DNA from: Listeria ivanovii subsp. londoniensis
GTDB lineage: Bacteria; Bacillota; Bacilli; Lactobacillales; Listeriaceae
Reading direction: 5' to 3'
NCBI RefSeq assembly: GCF_000763495.1
Contig: NZ_CP009576.1
Location: forward strand, 568,001 to 632,000
Length of the DNA: 64,000 nt
Of the stretch, positions 9,462 through 19,250 are shown piece after piece. Every line of letters begins with the position of its first letter. The first letter of the stretch is position 1. A program made the translations under genes and the position numbers. The notes under the pieces were generated by a model. It worked only from the letters and a program-made list of their open reading frames with translations, was not told the DNA's origin and made no database searches.

Positions 9462-11002
9462 GTTTTTAACTACTTATTGTGAAATGTAAATGTTGTTGTT
9501 GCATTCTTTTTAGTTTCATACTCTACTAGGTTTTTAACTACTTATTGTGAAATGTAAATAATTTATCCGCTATCTTGCGGGCTAGGGGCTGATACGTTTT
9601 TAACTACTTATTGTGAAATGTAAATGTTTTTTTGAATGACGAAGTTGAATATAAGCATATGTTTTTAACTACTTATTGTGAAATGTAAATATATTATCAA
9701 TTAACGCCATCACGATGGCAATTATCGTTTTTAACTACTTATTGTGAAATGTAAATAGATGTTTCCTTATTCTTCCACGCTTTTTCTTTCCGTTTTTAAC
9801 TACTTATTGTGAAATGTAAATGAGGCTGAGAGCTTGGCATGACTATTTGGTGACATCGTTTTTAACTACTTATTGTGAAATGTAAATATCATATGCTGGG
9901 TATGGTAGACTTCTCATCAGAGTTTTTAACTACTTATTGTGAAATGTAAATTTCTAACAGCGAACTGCTTAATTGCTTCCTGTTCGTTTTTAACTACTTA
10001 TTGTGAAATGTAAATACATTAGTACTCAGCTTCACTTATTTGAGTTACTTGGTTTTTAACTACTTATTGTGAAATGTAAATGGTATCAACGTTCGATAGA
10101 ATGATTAGATACATTGCGTTTTTAACTACTTATTGTGAAATGTAAATAAGGTATGTCGGATGCCGCACAAGTGATTAACAGTAAGTTTTTAACTACTTAT
10201 TGTGAAATGTAAATCGAGAAATGGGCTAGGTTCATGGAATATTGTAGACAAGGTTTTTAACTACTTATTGTGAAATGTAAATTTTCCTACTGCGCCGCTG
10301 TCACTTCCGCCATGCCCGGTTTTTAACTACTTATTGTGAAATGTAAATACAGCTAATGCTTTTGTAAGCAAGTCTGCATTCCCTGTTTTTAACTACTTAT
10401 TGTGAAATGTAAATTGCTTCTTTTGCGAACTTTCTGATGTATTTTTTTCGTTTTTAACTACTTATTGTGAAATGTAAATCCAATTGGCCTTCTTGTTCAT
10501 TAATTGGAGAATACGGTTTTTAACTACTTATTGTGAAATGTAAATAGCTAATTTGGTACCGGGTTTGTACCATTTAATTTTGTTTTTAACTACTTATTGT
10601 GAAATGTAAATGCCAACCACGTACTTACTCCGGTTTCCATTTTCGGTTTTTAACTACTTATTGTGAAATGTAAATACGAAACCAGCAAGTAAAACAAAAG
10701 AAAAAACAAGTTTTTAACTACTTATTGTGAAATGTAAATTCAGATGAGGAATTAAAACGTGCAGAAAACAGTAGCGTTTTTAACTACTTATTGTGAAATG
10801 TAAATGGAGATTGGTTCCGCAAGTATCGCATTTAGCTTTTGTTTTTAACTACTTATTGTGAAATGTAAATCGCAAAAGCGAGGGCATCAGAATTATTTAA
10901 TTCGAGTTTTTAACTACTTATTGTGAAATGTAAATCAAGGATAATTTGCTATCTATATTCTGTGTATTTTTTGTTTTTAACTACTTATTGTGAAATGTAA
11001 AT
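9462..11002 (+). CRISPR. Type I-B CRISPR array: 24 identical repeats, 23 complete spacers
   Basis: The repeat is 30 nt, GTTTTTAACTACTTATTGTG plus AAATGTAAAT, starting at 9462, 9530, 9596, 9661, 9727, 9792, 9858, 9922, 9986, 10052, 10118, 10185, 10253, 10319, 10385, 10450, 10516, 10582, 10646, 10710, 10776, 10841, 10906 and 10973. Spacers are 34-38 nt. All 24 copies look identical, including the last, which normally would be degenerate. After the last repeat a 27-nt spacer stub (11003-11029) runs straight into repeat copy B. The leader is at the 5' end, next to cas2. The repeat ends with a form of the GAAA(T/N)-type tail common to type I-B. Confidence 0.98.
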
Positions 11003-11029
11003 TCTTACAAGAAAAGGATGAGCGAGAAG

Positions 11030-11156
11030 AGGCACTGCCACTAAAAAATGAGAATAAAAGAAAAACACTTTCGTTGGATTCATGTAAAATGAAATTAACG
11101 GAGGTGTTTTTTCATCATGTCCCACTTTTCTGAGCAGACTGATTTTATTTAAAAAA
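11030..11156. repeat. Right copy (B) of the ~126-bp repeat, truncating the array
   Basis: Partner of the copy at 682-807, in the same orientation. It starts sharply at AGGCACTGCC after 27 nt of an interrupted spacer and ends with the same TTATTTAAAAAA tail. The hairpin arms (AAAAACACTTTCGTT and AACGGAGGTGTTTTT) have drifted relative to copy A. It holds ATGTCCCACTTTTCTGAGCAG, which could be the start of a lost reading frame, but it stops soon after. Confidence 0.85.
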
Positions 11157-11220
11157 TCAGTTTCTCAATAATTAGTGTATTCTCTTTTTTTCGTCCAGCG
11201 AAAACCATTTTCGCAATCTT

Positions 11221-11258
11221 TGAAACCGCTTGCAGTAATGGTTAGCTATACTTATAAT
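11221..11258 (+). promoter_or_regulatory. Promoter with overlapping CcpA (cre) site for the mannoside operon
   Basis: -35 TTGCAG (11230-11235), 17-bp spacer, -10 TATAAT (11253-11258). TGAAACCGCTTGCA at 11221-11234 matches the cre consensus TGWAANCGNTNWCA at 13 of 14 positions and covers the -35. That predicts carbon catabolite repression by blocking polymerase. The ATG of the binding protein lies about 125 bases downstream. No other structure is clear in the leader. Confidence 0.75.
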
Positions 11259-11384
11259 GAACGTAGCAAATCGGCCAAAAAGGAATAAATTTTCAAAATT
11301 AGCTAACTGGAGTAGTAGAAAACGGAAAAGTGGAAATATTTCGTTCTATTTTCATTGAAAACGAACAAAAAGGAGAGCTTAAGA

Positions 11385-12629
11385 ATGAAAAAAATCGTAC
11401 CAATCAGTTGTATTGTTGCAGTTTTAATGCTTCTAGCGAGTTGTGGTAGTGGAGATGCATCCAGTTCAAAAGTGGAGTTTTATACGGATAAGGGCGGAGA
11501 AAATGTAGGTATCTTGAACTCCATGTCAGACCAGATTGAAAAAGATGGGGGCGTTGGTTATAAAACCGTGGGATACACGGAGGTGACATCTTATGAAACA
11601 ACCGTACAACAATCACTTGATAGCGACAAAGCACCAGGATTGTTCACTTGGTGGAGTGGGGATAAATTGAAAAAGCTGGTAGATAACGATTTGGCTGTGG
11701 ACTTAACGAAAGAATGGAAAGATTATTATGAAAAAGAAGGGGTCAACCCAGGGCTCGCGGATGCTTTTACAATAGATGGAAAAGTGTATGCTGCACCGTT
11801 TAGCGTATTATACAACGGGATTATATACAATAAGCATTTATTTGATAAGTATAATTTAGAAGTTCCAAAAACTTGGGATGAATTTATAAAAGTATGCGAT
11901 ACGCTTAAGGCAAATAAAATAGACCCAATTGGGTTAAAAAATGATCCTTGGGCAAGTTTTCTATGGTTTCAAACGCTAATTGCAAGTTATGATCCGGATT
12001 TATATGTGGGACTCACGAATGGTGACATTAAATATACCGACCCTGAAATGAAAAAAGTGATGAAAATCTGGCAAAAAATGATTAAAAAAGGGTACTTTGG
12101 TGATCCAGTAGATCCAGCATCGCAAGCAAAAATGTTTTCAACAGATAAAAGTGCGATGATCTATGAGCCAAGTGTGACATCTGCTACATTGAAAAAAGAA
12201 TACAACATGGAACCAGGCAAAGATTTCGATGTATTTGTTGCTCCATCGATGAAAGCTGATCAAAAACAAGTTATTTTCTTTGAAGCATCTCCAATTGTTG
12301 TTTCTAAGAAGAGTCAACAAAGTACCGATGCAAAAAAAGTACTCCGCAGTTTCTATAAGAAAGATGTACAACAAATTTTCGTTGATGAGGCAGGTATTAT
12401 AAACACAGATAAAACTAAGTCAGATGATCCTGTAAATGGAAGTTTTGTCAAAGAAGCTGGAAATACAGATAAATATCAAGTAATGGTGCGTTACTATGAG
12501 GCTACACCAAGTGAGGTTGTCACAGTTGCAACCGATGAACTATGGAAATTTTTCTACAAACCAACCGATGCAGTGCTGGATGATACCTTGAATACGATTC
12601 AAAAAACTGCGGACAGTGCATTTAACTAA
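11385..12629 (+). CDS. Sugar ABC transporter substrate-binding lipoprotein
   Basis: 414 residues. ATG 11385 follows AAGGAGAG; an upstream in-frame TTG at 11355 has no ribosome site. A short signal peptide ends in the lipobox LLASC, so the cysteine is lipid-anchored on the outer face of the membrane. The body is a family-1-type extracellular solute-binding fold (AAPFSVLYNGIIYNKHLFDKY region near 130 and PKTWDEFIKVCDTL), as in oligosaccharide binders. It is the first gene of the operon and precedes two permeases and alpha-mannosidases, so I infer that it binds an alpha-mannose-containing oligosaccharide. The exact ligand cannot be read from sequence. Confidence 0.88.
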   Translation: MKKIVPISCIVAVLMLLASCGSGDASSSKVEFYTDKGGENVGILNSMSDQIEKDGGVGYKTVGYTEVTSYETTVQQSLDSDKAPGLFTWWSGDKLKKLVDNDLAVDLTKEWKDYYEKEGVNPGLADAFTIDGKVYAAPFSVLYNGIIYNKHLFDKYNLEVPKTWDEFIKVCDTLKANKIDPIGLKNDPWASFLWFQTLIASYDPDLYVGLTNGDIKYTDPEMKKVMKIWQKMIKKGYFGDPVDPASQAKMFSTDKSAMIYEPSVTSATLKKEYNMEPGKDFDVFVAPSMKADQKQVIFFEASPIVVSKKSQQSTDAKKVLRSFYKKDVQQIFVDEAGIINTDKTKSDDPVNGSFVKEAGNTDKYQVMVRYYEATPSEVVTVATDELWKFFYKPTDAVLDDTLNTIQKTADSAFN

Positions 12630-12696
12630 GATAAGGAGTAAGAGGGAGTGACAACATTGCTCGCCTCTTGCTTTTAAAAAGAAAGGTGTGTCTGAT

Positions 12697-13587
12697 ATGA
12701 GTTTACAGGCGAAAGCAAACCTGAAAAGGGGCGGGGGATTAAAACCTTATTTATATATTGCACCAGCAGTACTTTTTGTGTTCTGCTTTTGTATTTTATC
12801 TATTATTTTTACATTATTTATTAGTTTTACGGACTGGAGTGGTTTGGGGAGTTTTAAGTTTGTTGGTTTTGATAACTATATTGCTGTTTTCCAAGACAAG
12901 AACTTTTTGTTATCTTCTATTAATACGCTAGTCTGGGTGGCTGCGGGACTTATCATCCCAGTTGTTCTTCCGTTACTTTTTGCCATTGCGATTATTAAAA
13001 GTTCTTTTGCGACTATCTTCAAAAATTTGTTTTACTTTCCAAATGCTGTTTCAGGTGTAATTGTTGGATTGATTATGACTAGTCTTTTATCGATGTATGG
13101 TTTGCCACAGTTATTAGGAATGCTTGGTTTTGAAAATTTGGATAAAAACTGGCTTAATATTCCTTATGTTAATACAGGTGTAATGATTGTAGCTGGGATT
13201 TGGCAAGGGATTGGCTTGAATATGTTACTTTTTATTATTGGTTTAGTGAACATGCCATCAGAACCAATCGAGGCAGCAAAGTTAGAAGGTGCTTCAGGGC
13301 TTACTTTATATACAAAAATTATTTTACCACTACTTAAGCCGACGATTGTTGTAGTAGTGCTTATGTCACTCGTGAACAGCTTCAAAACATTTGATAGTAT
13401 CTGGGTTATGACTGGCGGGGGACCGTATCGTACGTCAGAAACGTTAGCCGTTACGATGTATAAGGAATCCTTTTCGAATAATCATTTGGGGATGGGGTCG
13501 GCAATTGCCGTAATGCTATCCGTGATTATACTAGTTATCTCCATCTTTTATTTACGAAAGACATTTACGAAAGAAGGGAGTAATTAA
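12697..13587 (+). CDS. Sugar ABC transporter permease (MalF/UgpA type)
   Basis: 296 residues. I prefer ATG 12697, eight bases after AAAGGTG, over the GTG at 12688. Six transmembrane segments are predicted. The cytoplasmic EAA loop, EAAKLEGASGLTLYTKIILP (near residue 190), docks the ATPase. It pairs with the next permease, starting three bases after its stop, to form the channel. A 67-base gap separates it from the binding-protein gene. Confidence 0.9.
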   Translation: MSLQAKANLKRGGGLKPYLYIAPAVLFVFCFCILSIIFTLFISFTDWSGLGSFKFVGFDNYIAVFQDKNFLLSSINTLVWVAAGLIIPVVLPLLFAIAIIKSSFATIFKNLFYFPNAVSGVIVGLIMTSLLSMYGLPQLLGMLGFENLDKNWLNIPYVNTGVMIVAGIWQGIGLNMLLFIIGLVNMPSEPIEAAKLEGASGLTLYTKIILPLLKPTIVVVVLMSLVNSFKTFDSIWVMTGGGPYRTSETLAVTMYKESFSNNHLGMGSAIAVMLSVIILVISIFYLRKTFTKEGSN

Positions 13588-13589
13588 TT

Positions 13590-14426
13590 ATGATACAAGA
13601 AAAGCACGCTGGAGTCGGAAAATGGACAGTAAACATTATTCTGATTATACTGGCTATTATCTGGGTCTTTCCATTTCTTTACGTGATTGTCAATGCCGTA
13701 AAAAGCTCGGCAGAATATAGTACTGGGAATTTTTGGGATTTACCAAAATCATTTTCGATTGCGGAAAACTGGGAGTACTTAACACAGCAAATTCAGTTAG
13801 GTTCTGGTTTTATTAATAGTATAATTTACGGAGCATTAGGTGGCGGTCTTGGTATTATTATGGCGGCACTGGCAGCATATGCGATTGAAACACTCAAAAT
13901 CAAGCACGGTTTACTATGGTTTTTCGTCATTTATAGTGGGACTATTTTTCCGTTTCAAGTATATTTGATTCCGATTTTTAAAGCATACAATAAGGTCGGG
14001 TTATATGATACACGCGTTGGGATGATACTTATTTATGCGGCGCTGATTATTCCGTTTAGTGTATTTGTCTTGCGGAATTTCTTGATGGGTATTTCTAAAG
14101 AGATGCTTGAAAGCGCAAGAATGGACGGGGCATCTGATTTTTATATTTTTAGGAAGATTTACATGCCAATGGCTCGGGCTCCGCTTGCGGCAGTATTTTT
14201 ATTCCAATTCACTTGGATTTGGAGTGATTTGCTATTCGGAATGACATTGACGAAATCAGAATCTGCACGACCTGTAATGGCGGCGGTGTCCTTGCTCGGC
14301 GGGTCGACGATACAAAAAGTACCACCGATTTTGTTAGCAGCAATTATTGTCTCCATTCCGACAATTGTGCTATTTATTTTGTCACATAGAAACTTAGAAA
14401 AAGGATTTATTATGACTACTAAATAA
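13590..14426 (+). CDS. Sugar ABC transporter permease (MalG/UgpE type)
   Basis: 278 residues, six predicted membrane segments. The EAA-like loop is present as ESARMDGASDFYIFRKIYMP near residue 172. It ends with the KGFIMTTK tail typical of this half of the transporter. There is no ATPase gene in the operon, as is common where Firmicutes share one MsmK/UgpC-like ATPase among several importers. The next gene follows after 15 bases. Confidence 0.9.
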   Translation: MIQEKHAGVGKWTVNIILIILAIIWVFPFLYVIVNAVKSSAEYSTGNFWDLPKSFSIAENWEYLTQQIQLGSGFINSIIYGALGGGLGIIMAALAAYAIETLKIKHGLLWFFVIYSGTIFPFQVYLIPIFKAYNKVGLYDTRVGMILIYAALIIPFSVFVLRNFLMGISKEMLESARMDGASDFYIFRKIYMPMARAPLAAVFLFQFTWIWSDLLFGMTLTKSESARPVMAAVSLLGGSTIQKVPPILLAAIIVSIPTIVLFILSHRNLEKGFIMTTK

Positions 14427-14441
14427 GGAGTGTTGTCCAAA

Positions 14442-16871
14442 ATGGCATTATCAAAAAAATGGAAATTATACGTATTGCATCATTCTCATACTGATATAGG
14501 ATATACGGAGCGCCAAGAAAAATTAAAGCGGTATCATGTTGACTTTATCCAGCAAGCGATTAATATTTTAACAGAAATTGAAAATGGAAACCGTCCGGAA
14601 TGGGAAGGATTTCGCTGGGTATGTGAAAACTATTGGCAAGTAGAAAATTTTCTTAAAAATAGTAATGAAGAAAATATTGCTTGTTTTGAACGTTATGTGC
14701 AGGCAGGACTGATTGATATCTCACTTAATTATTTAAATATGACAGAATTAGTAGATGACGATGTTTTGAATCATAAATTGGCGCAAGGTCGGAGTTATGC
14801 TGACCATTTAGCAGTTCCGCTTGATTCGGCGATGACTGCAGATATTAATGGCTACTCTTGGGGATATGCTGATGCGTTAGCGAATAATGGGATTGAGAAC
14901 TTATTTAGTTGTATTCATACACATCATGGCATGTTTCCGCTGGGGAAAAAACATCAAGGATTTTGGTGGGAAGGCCCAAGTGGCGAGCGTGTCTTAACGT
15001 GGGTATCTGACCACTATCATATCGGAAACGAACTATGTTTAGTACCGGATCACGGTATTACCTATTTGCTGGAGGAGCGCTTTAATGCAAATGCAGAGGT
15101 AGCAGATTTTAAAGTAGCAGAAGAAAGGATTTTCAGCTATATAGAGAAGTTGGACGAGGACGAGGAATATGATTATCATTTTGTACCGGTTATGGTTTCT
15201 GGAATGAGTACGGATAACGGTGCTCCGAATGGTCAGATTTTAGAGCGAGTAAGAGCTTGGAATGACTTGCACGGTGAGCAAATTGAGATTGAAATGATAA
15301 CGCTTAACCACTTTTTTGAAATTCTGCGGGAGGAAATGAACGAATTGCCAGTCTATCGTGGTGATTGGAATGATTGGTGGGCGGATGGTGTTGGTTCAAC
15401 GCCGGCTGTTGTAAAACATTATAAAGATGCACAGCGAAAATACCACATTGGCAAGCAGTTAGCACCTGAATTTGTTGCAGCAGACAAGCAGTATCTGGAT
15501 GAGGTGGAGTACGAGCTGACACTATACGCAGAACATACATGGGGTTACTCATCTTCAGTGACAGAACCTTGGGAAACACTCGTCAATGATCTGGATTTTA
15601 GGAAGTCGGCCTATGCTATTCGTGCAAATCAATTGGCATCACTGAAATTAGACCAAATTTTAGCAGCCAAAGGGGAAGTAACGATTCGACCTGACCGAGA
15701 AAAACTGTTCAAGGTAATTAATCCACAAGCAGTGGCACGGACGGATAGTGTTTGCTTATATATTGAGCACTGGGAGGATGTTGAAGGTGCTGGTGTAGAC
15801 ATTTTATTGCAAAATATCGAGGTGGTAGATGAAGCAACTGGGGAAATACTGCCATCACAAGTTAGGGAAATAGCCCGAGCAAAAGAAGTGGAAGTAGTTC
15901 TTGAACTAGCAGGTTTGGAGGAGCGGATTTTACGTGTACGCTTAAAGAAAAAACTGCAAAAAGAAGCTTATCGTTATTTAGCGGCGGATAAAGTAAAAGA
16001 TATCATGTATGATGGCTGGCAAGAAGGGTTACGTATGAATGCGCATCAAATTGAAACAAAATATTACTCGATAACATTAGATGAAACAAAAGGAATTGTT
16101 GCGATGAAAGATAAGTTGGATGGGAAATCCTTACTTAGAGATAATCTCGAACATGCGCCGTTTGCAGGGATTTATGAGCGAACAACAACGGAACCAAATG
16201 CGTGGGAAGTTCGTCATACAATGGGAAGAAACCGCAAGAAAATGAATACAAATCGTTACGTATCAAAATTACGAGATATTCAGGTAGGCGGATCCGGTGA
16301 TGTTAGTGGAACCATTATATTTAGCTATGATTTAGAAGGAACACAAATGTATGAAGTTCACATGAAAGTATATCGTGACACGCCAAAAATAGATGTTACG
16401 CTTCGGTTGCATAAAGACAGCATTTGGGATCCTGAAAATCTATATATTTCATTCCCATTCACAACTGGCACAACAGAAGAACTTTATTTTGATAAAACAG
16501 GGTGTCTTGTACGTCCTGGAATAGACCAGTTACCTGGGACAAATCAAGAGTTTTATTTAGTGCAAGAGGGGGCAGCTTATGTTGGAACTGAAAAATCGAT
16601 TATTCTAGCGCTAAAAGATACGCCGTTATTAGTGCTCGGTGATTTAAAACACCACCTTATCGAACTAACTGGACAAGGAAAGACCGAAAAAAATAAAGAA
16701 CCACTTTATGTTTGGCTAATGAATAATTTCTGGGAAACGAATTTCAAAGTAGATTTGGCAGGTTTTTATGAGTTCCGTTATACACTAGCGACATTACAAA
16801 CAAACCAGGCGGATGTTGCGGTTGCTGCTTGTAAATCATATAATCAAGGCTTTTTATCGATGTATATCTAG
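14442..16871 (+). CDS. GH38-type alpha-mannosidase-like glycoside hydrolase
   Basis: 809 residues, no signal peptide, so cytosolic. The N-terminal catalytic region opens with YVLHHSHTDIGYTERQEK, carrying the paired metal ligands (H, D) of the GH38 fold. ADINGYSWG supplies the probable nucleophile, Asp134. The C-terminal half is the beta-rich galactose-mutarotase-like domain of GH38 enzymes. The start is ATG 14442 after AAGGAG; GTG 14430 is possible. Position between a sugar importer and a GH125 mannosidase supports alpha-mannosidase activity on imported glycans. The sequence is not the HSHWDREW subtype, so linkage specificity is unknown. Confidence 0.8.
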   Translation: MALSKKWKLYVLHHSHTDIGYTERQEKLKRYHVDFIQQAINILTEIENGNRPEWEGFRWVCENYWQVENFLKNSNEENIACFERYVQAGLIDISLNYLNMTELVDDDVLNHKLAQGRSYADHLAVPLDSAMTADINGYSWGYADALANNGIENLFSCIHTHHGMFPLGKKHQGFWWEGPSGERVLTWVSDHYHIGNELCLVPDHGITYLLEERFNANAEVADFKVAEERIFSYIEKLDEDEEYDYHFVPVMVSGMSTDNGAPNGQILERVRAWNDLHGEQIEIEMITLNHFFEILREEMNELPVYRGDWNDWWADGVGSTPAVVKHYKDAQRKYHIGKQLAPEFVAADKQYLDEVEYELTLYAEHTWGYSSSVTEPWETLVNDLDFRKSAYAIRANQLASLKLDQILAAKGEVTIRPDREKLFKVINPQAVARTDSVCLYIEHWEDVEGAGVDILLQNIEVVDEATGEILPSQVREIARAKEVEVVLELAGLEERILRVRLKKKLQKEAYRYLAADKVKDIMYDGWQEGLRMNAHQIETKYYSITLDETKGIVAMKDKLDGKSLLRDNLEHAPFAGIYERTTTEPNAWEVRHTMGRNRKKMNTNRYVSKLRDIQVGGSGDVSGTIIFSYDLEGTQMYEVHMKVYRDTPKIDVTLRLHKDSIWDPENLYISFPFTTGTTEELYFDKTGCLVRPGIDQLPGTNQEFYLVQEGAAYVGTEKSIILALKDTPLLVLGDLKHHLIELTGQGKTEKNKEPLYVWLMNNFWETNFKVDLAGFYEFRYTLATLQTNQADVAVAACKSYNQGFLSMYI

Positions 16872-16884
16872 GGAGTGGGGAGTA

Positions 16885-17754
16885 ATGTATCGTATCGGAA
16901 TAGATGTTGGCGCAACGAACATGCGAGTGGCATTGTTTGATTCGAATAATCAGTTGGTGGCACGGGAACAAGTGAAAACAGAAGCGGTATTGGGACCCGC
17001 TCAAGCACTGGAAAAGTTGGTGGGGATGATTGGGCAAGTTGATCCAAAAGGCTTAGCAATTGGAGTTGGTATTGGCGCTCCTGGACCGCTTGACATTACG
17101 AATGGCATGGTTCTTGATGCTCCAAATTTACCCGGGTGGCATGGATTTCGCATTCGTGATGAGCTTGCGAATCGTATAGGTACACCAGTTTCTCTGATAA
17201 ATGATGCCAAAGCAGCAGCTCTTGCTGAGGCGAGAATGGGTGCGGGAATTGGCTTCTCCACTGTTCAATATATAACTATAAGTACTGGTATTGGCGGAGG
17301 CTTTGTTTGTGACGGAGAAATATTTTCTGGTAGTCATGGACATGCTTCTGAAGTTGGGAACATGGTAGTTAATGCGAGTTTGTTAAATGGTACGTTAGAG
17401 AATATATGCAGTGGGAGTGCCTTGTTGCGTGTAAGTAAACAACTATTCGGTGAAGACAAGACAGCAACTGAGTTATTTGTGCAATATGAAGCTAATCAAG
17501 AAGAAGCATGCCAAGTAGTGGAAGATTGGCTATATCATTTTAGTGCTGGACTAACATCGATTATCCAAGTAATTGATCCAGAAGTTTTCGTTCTCGGAGG
17601 AGCGGTCGTTCTAAATCATCCTTGGTTAGTAGAAAAATTATATCCAATTATAACAAAGCAAGTGTATAGCACAATGAGAGAAAATATTCAGTTGAAAATC
17701 GCAAGTCTAGGTGATGATGCAGGACTTTACGGGGCTGCGTTACTTGTTAAGTGA
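16885..17754 (+). CDS. ROK-family sugar kinase
   Basis: 289 residues; ATG 16885 after GGGAGTGGGG. The N-terminal phosphate loop is DVGATNMRVA, NDAKAAALAEARMGAG holds the catalytic Asp of the ROK fold, and TISTGIGGGF follows. The zinc-binding cysteine cluster common in ROK glucokinases is absent (the matching stretch reads NGTLENICSGSALL). There is no DNA-binding domain, so it is a kinase and not a repressor. By context it would phosphorylate mannose released by the two mannosidases to mannose-6-phosphate, feeding the isomerase at 20245. Glucose or fructose cannot be excluded. Confidence 0.85.
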   Translation: MYRIGIDVGATNMRVALFDSNNQLVAREQVKTEAVLGPAQALEKLVGMIGQVDPKGLAIGVGIGAPGPLDITNGMVLDAPNLPGWHGFRIRDELANRIGTPVSLINDAKAAALAEARMGAGIGFSTVQYITISTGIGGGFVCDGEIFSGSHGHASEVGNMVVNASLLNGTLENICSGSALLRVSKQLFGEDKTATELFVQYEANQEEACQVVEDWLYHFSAGLTSIIQVIDPEVFVLGGAVVLNHPWLVEKLYPIITKQVYSTMRENIQLKIASLGDDAGLYGAALLVK

Positions 17755-17770
17755 AAGGAATGGTGGGATT

Positions 17771-19162
17771 TTGGAAAATAATACAAGTCTAGATAAGGAA
17801 CTGATGGGAGACGATACGTATATACGGTTACAGCAAATTACAGCAGAAATTGTAAAAGAAGCTGCAAGTGATAATACTGAACTTGCAACATTAATTGATG
17901 GAGCGATAGATCAAATTTTGCAGCAGGGAAATTTATCCGAGAAGTTGCAAAGAATGTTTCGAAAATGCATGCTAAATACGATTACAACCACACTTGTGCA
18001 AAAACAAGATGATTCGGCCTTTTTAATTACAGGCGATATACCAGCGATGTGGTTGCGTGACTCGGGAGGTCAATTGCGTGTATTTCTAAATTTAGATGAT
18101 CCAAGTGGGAAGCTATATGATGTGATTCGAGCGGTAATTAGGCAACAGTTTCGTTATGTCCAGCTTGATCCATATACAAATGCATTTAATTTTACTGGAA
18201 ATGGCAACAGTTGGAGCGATATAGACCGAAGTGAACGAAAGAATCCTTGGAGCTGGGAACGGAAATATGAACTTGATTCCCTTTGTTTCCCAGTAGAGCT
18301 TGCTTATTTTTATTGGAAGCGGACAAAACGAGTAGATTTATTTGATGAGGATTTTCTGACAGCTGTTAAAGTATTAATAGATGTATTTCGCGTGGAACAG
18401 CATCATGAAGAAAAGTCCGAGTACTTCTTTATTCGAGATAATGGTATTGAACAAGACAGTTTGCCAAATCAGGGGCGAGGAACTAAAGTTGGTTATACTG
18501 GCATGATTTGGTCAGGTTTTCGTCCTAGTGATGATGCTTGTGAATATGGTTATTTGTTACCAGCAAACATGTTTGCCGTCGTAATCCTTGGCTATTTGGA
18601 AGAAATAATGACAACTTTTTATCCAGAGGAAAGAGTGTTATTAACCACGATAACAAAAATCAAAGAAGAGGTACAACAAGGCATTGAAAAATTTGGTATT
18701 ATTGACCACCCCACACATGGAAAAATATATGCCTATGAGGTGGATGGTTTAGGGAATAGCAATCTTATGGATGATACAGGTGTTCCAAGCCTGCTTTCCT
18801 TACCATATATAAAATATTGCGATACAGATGAAGCTATTTATCAAAATACACGTCGTTTCTCTCTATCAAAGGATAATCAATATTATTTTGAAGGTGCAGC
18901 CGCAAAAGGATTAGGAAGTCCTCACACGCCTCCCGAGTACGTTTGGCATATGGGATTAGCGATTCAAGGGTTGACTTCAACGGATCAAACTGAATGTCAG
19001 GAGTTGCTATGTTTATTTGAAACAACAGATGCTGGAACAGATCTTACACACGAAGGTTTTCTGGCAGATGATCCAACTATCTATACGAGAGATTGGTTTT
19101 CTTGGTCCAACTCGATATTTTGTGAATTTATTTTAAAAGAAATGGGAAAATTAAAGCTATAA
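17771..19162 (+). CDS. GH125 exo-alpha-1,6-mannosidase
   Basis: 463 residues if it starts at TTG 17771, after GGTGGG; upstream in-frame starts lie inside the ROK gene. Conserved blocks of GH125 (formerly DUF1237): DIPAMWLRDSGGQ (near residue 92), NPWSWERKYELDSLCFP, TGMIWSGFRPSDDACEYGYL, and WHMGLAIQGLTS. Characterised members are metal-independent, inverting enzymes that remove alpha-1,6-mannose from N-glycan-type mannosides. There is no signal peptide, so it works in the cytosol after import. Pairing with a GH38 enzyme and a ROK kinase resembles the pneumococcal N-glycan gene set. Confidence 0.9.
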   Translation: MENNTSLDKELMGDDTYIRLQQITAEIVKEAASDNTELATLIDGAIDQILQQGNLSEKLQRMFRKCMLNTITTTLVQKQDDSAFLITGDIPAMWLRDSGGQLRVFLNLDDPSGKLYDVIRAVIRQQFRYVQLDPYTNAFNFTGNGNSWSDIDRSERKNPWSWERKYELDSLCFPVELAYFYWKRTKRVDLFDEDFLTAVKVLIDVFRVEQHHEEKSEYFFIRDNGIEQDSLPNQGRGTKVGYTGMIWSGFRPSDDACEYGYLLPANMFAVVILGYLEEIMTTFYPEERVLLTTITKIKEEVQQGIEKFGIIDHPTHGKIYAYEVDGLGNSNLMDDTGVPSLLSLPYIKYCDTDEAIYQNTRRFSLSKDNQYYFEGAAAKGLGSPHTPPEYVWHMGLAIQGLTSTDQTECQELLCLFETTDAGTDLTHEGFLADDPTIYTRDWFSWSNSIFCEFILKEMGKLKL

Positions 19163-19179
19163 CTTATTTTCGATGTGCA

Positions 19180-19219
19180 GGATATCCCTGATATTATTTG
19201 GGGGTATCCATTGTATAAT
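19180..19219 (+). promoter_or_regulatory. Inverted repeat and -10 box before the RpiR gene
   Basis: GGATATCCC (19180-19188) and GGGGTATCC (19201-19209) form an inverted repeat with one mismatch, just upstream of TATAAT (19214-19219). No good -35 is present. It is a candidate auto-operator for the RpiR regulator that follows. Confidence 0.4.
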
Positions 19220-19250
19220 GGTTCTATTAAGAAGAAAAGAGGTTTTAGCG

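Noticed and set aside
11114-11156. Possible small ORF beginning ATGTCCCACTTTTCTGAGCAG in repeat copy B
   Set aside because: It stops after a few codons, and copy A has ATATCC instead of ATG TCC, so it is not a conserved gene.
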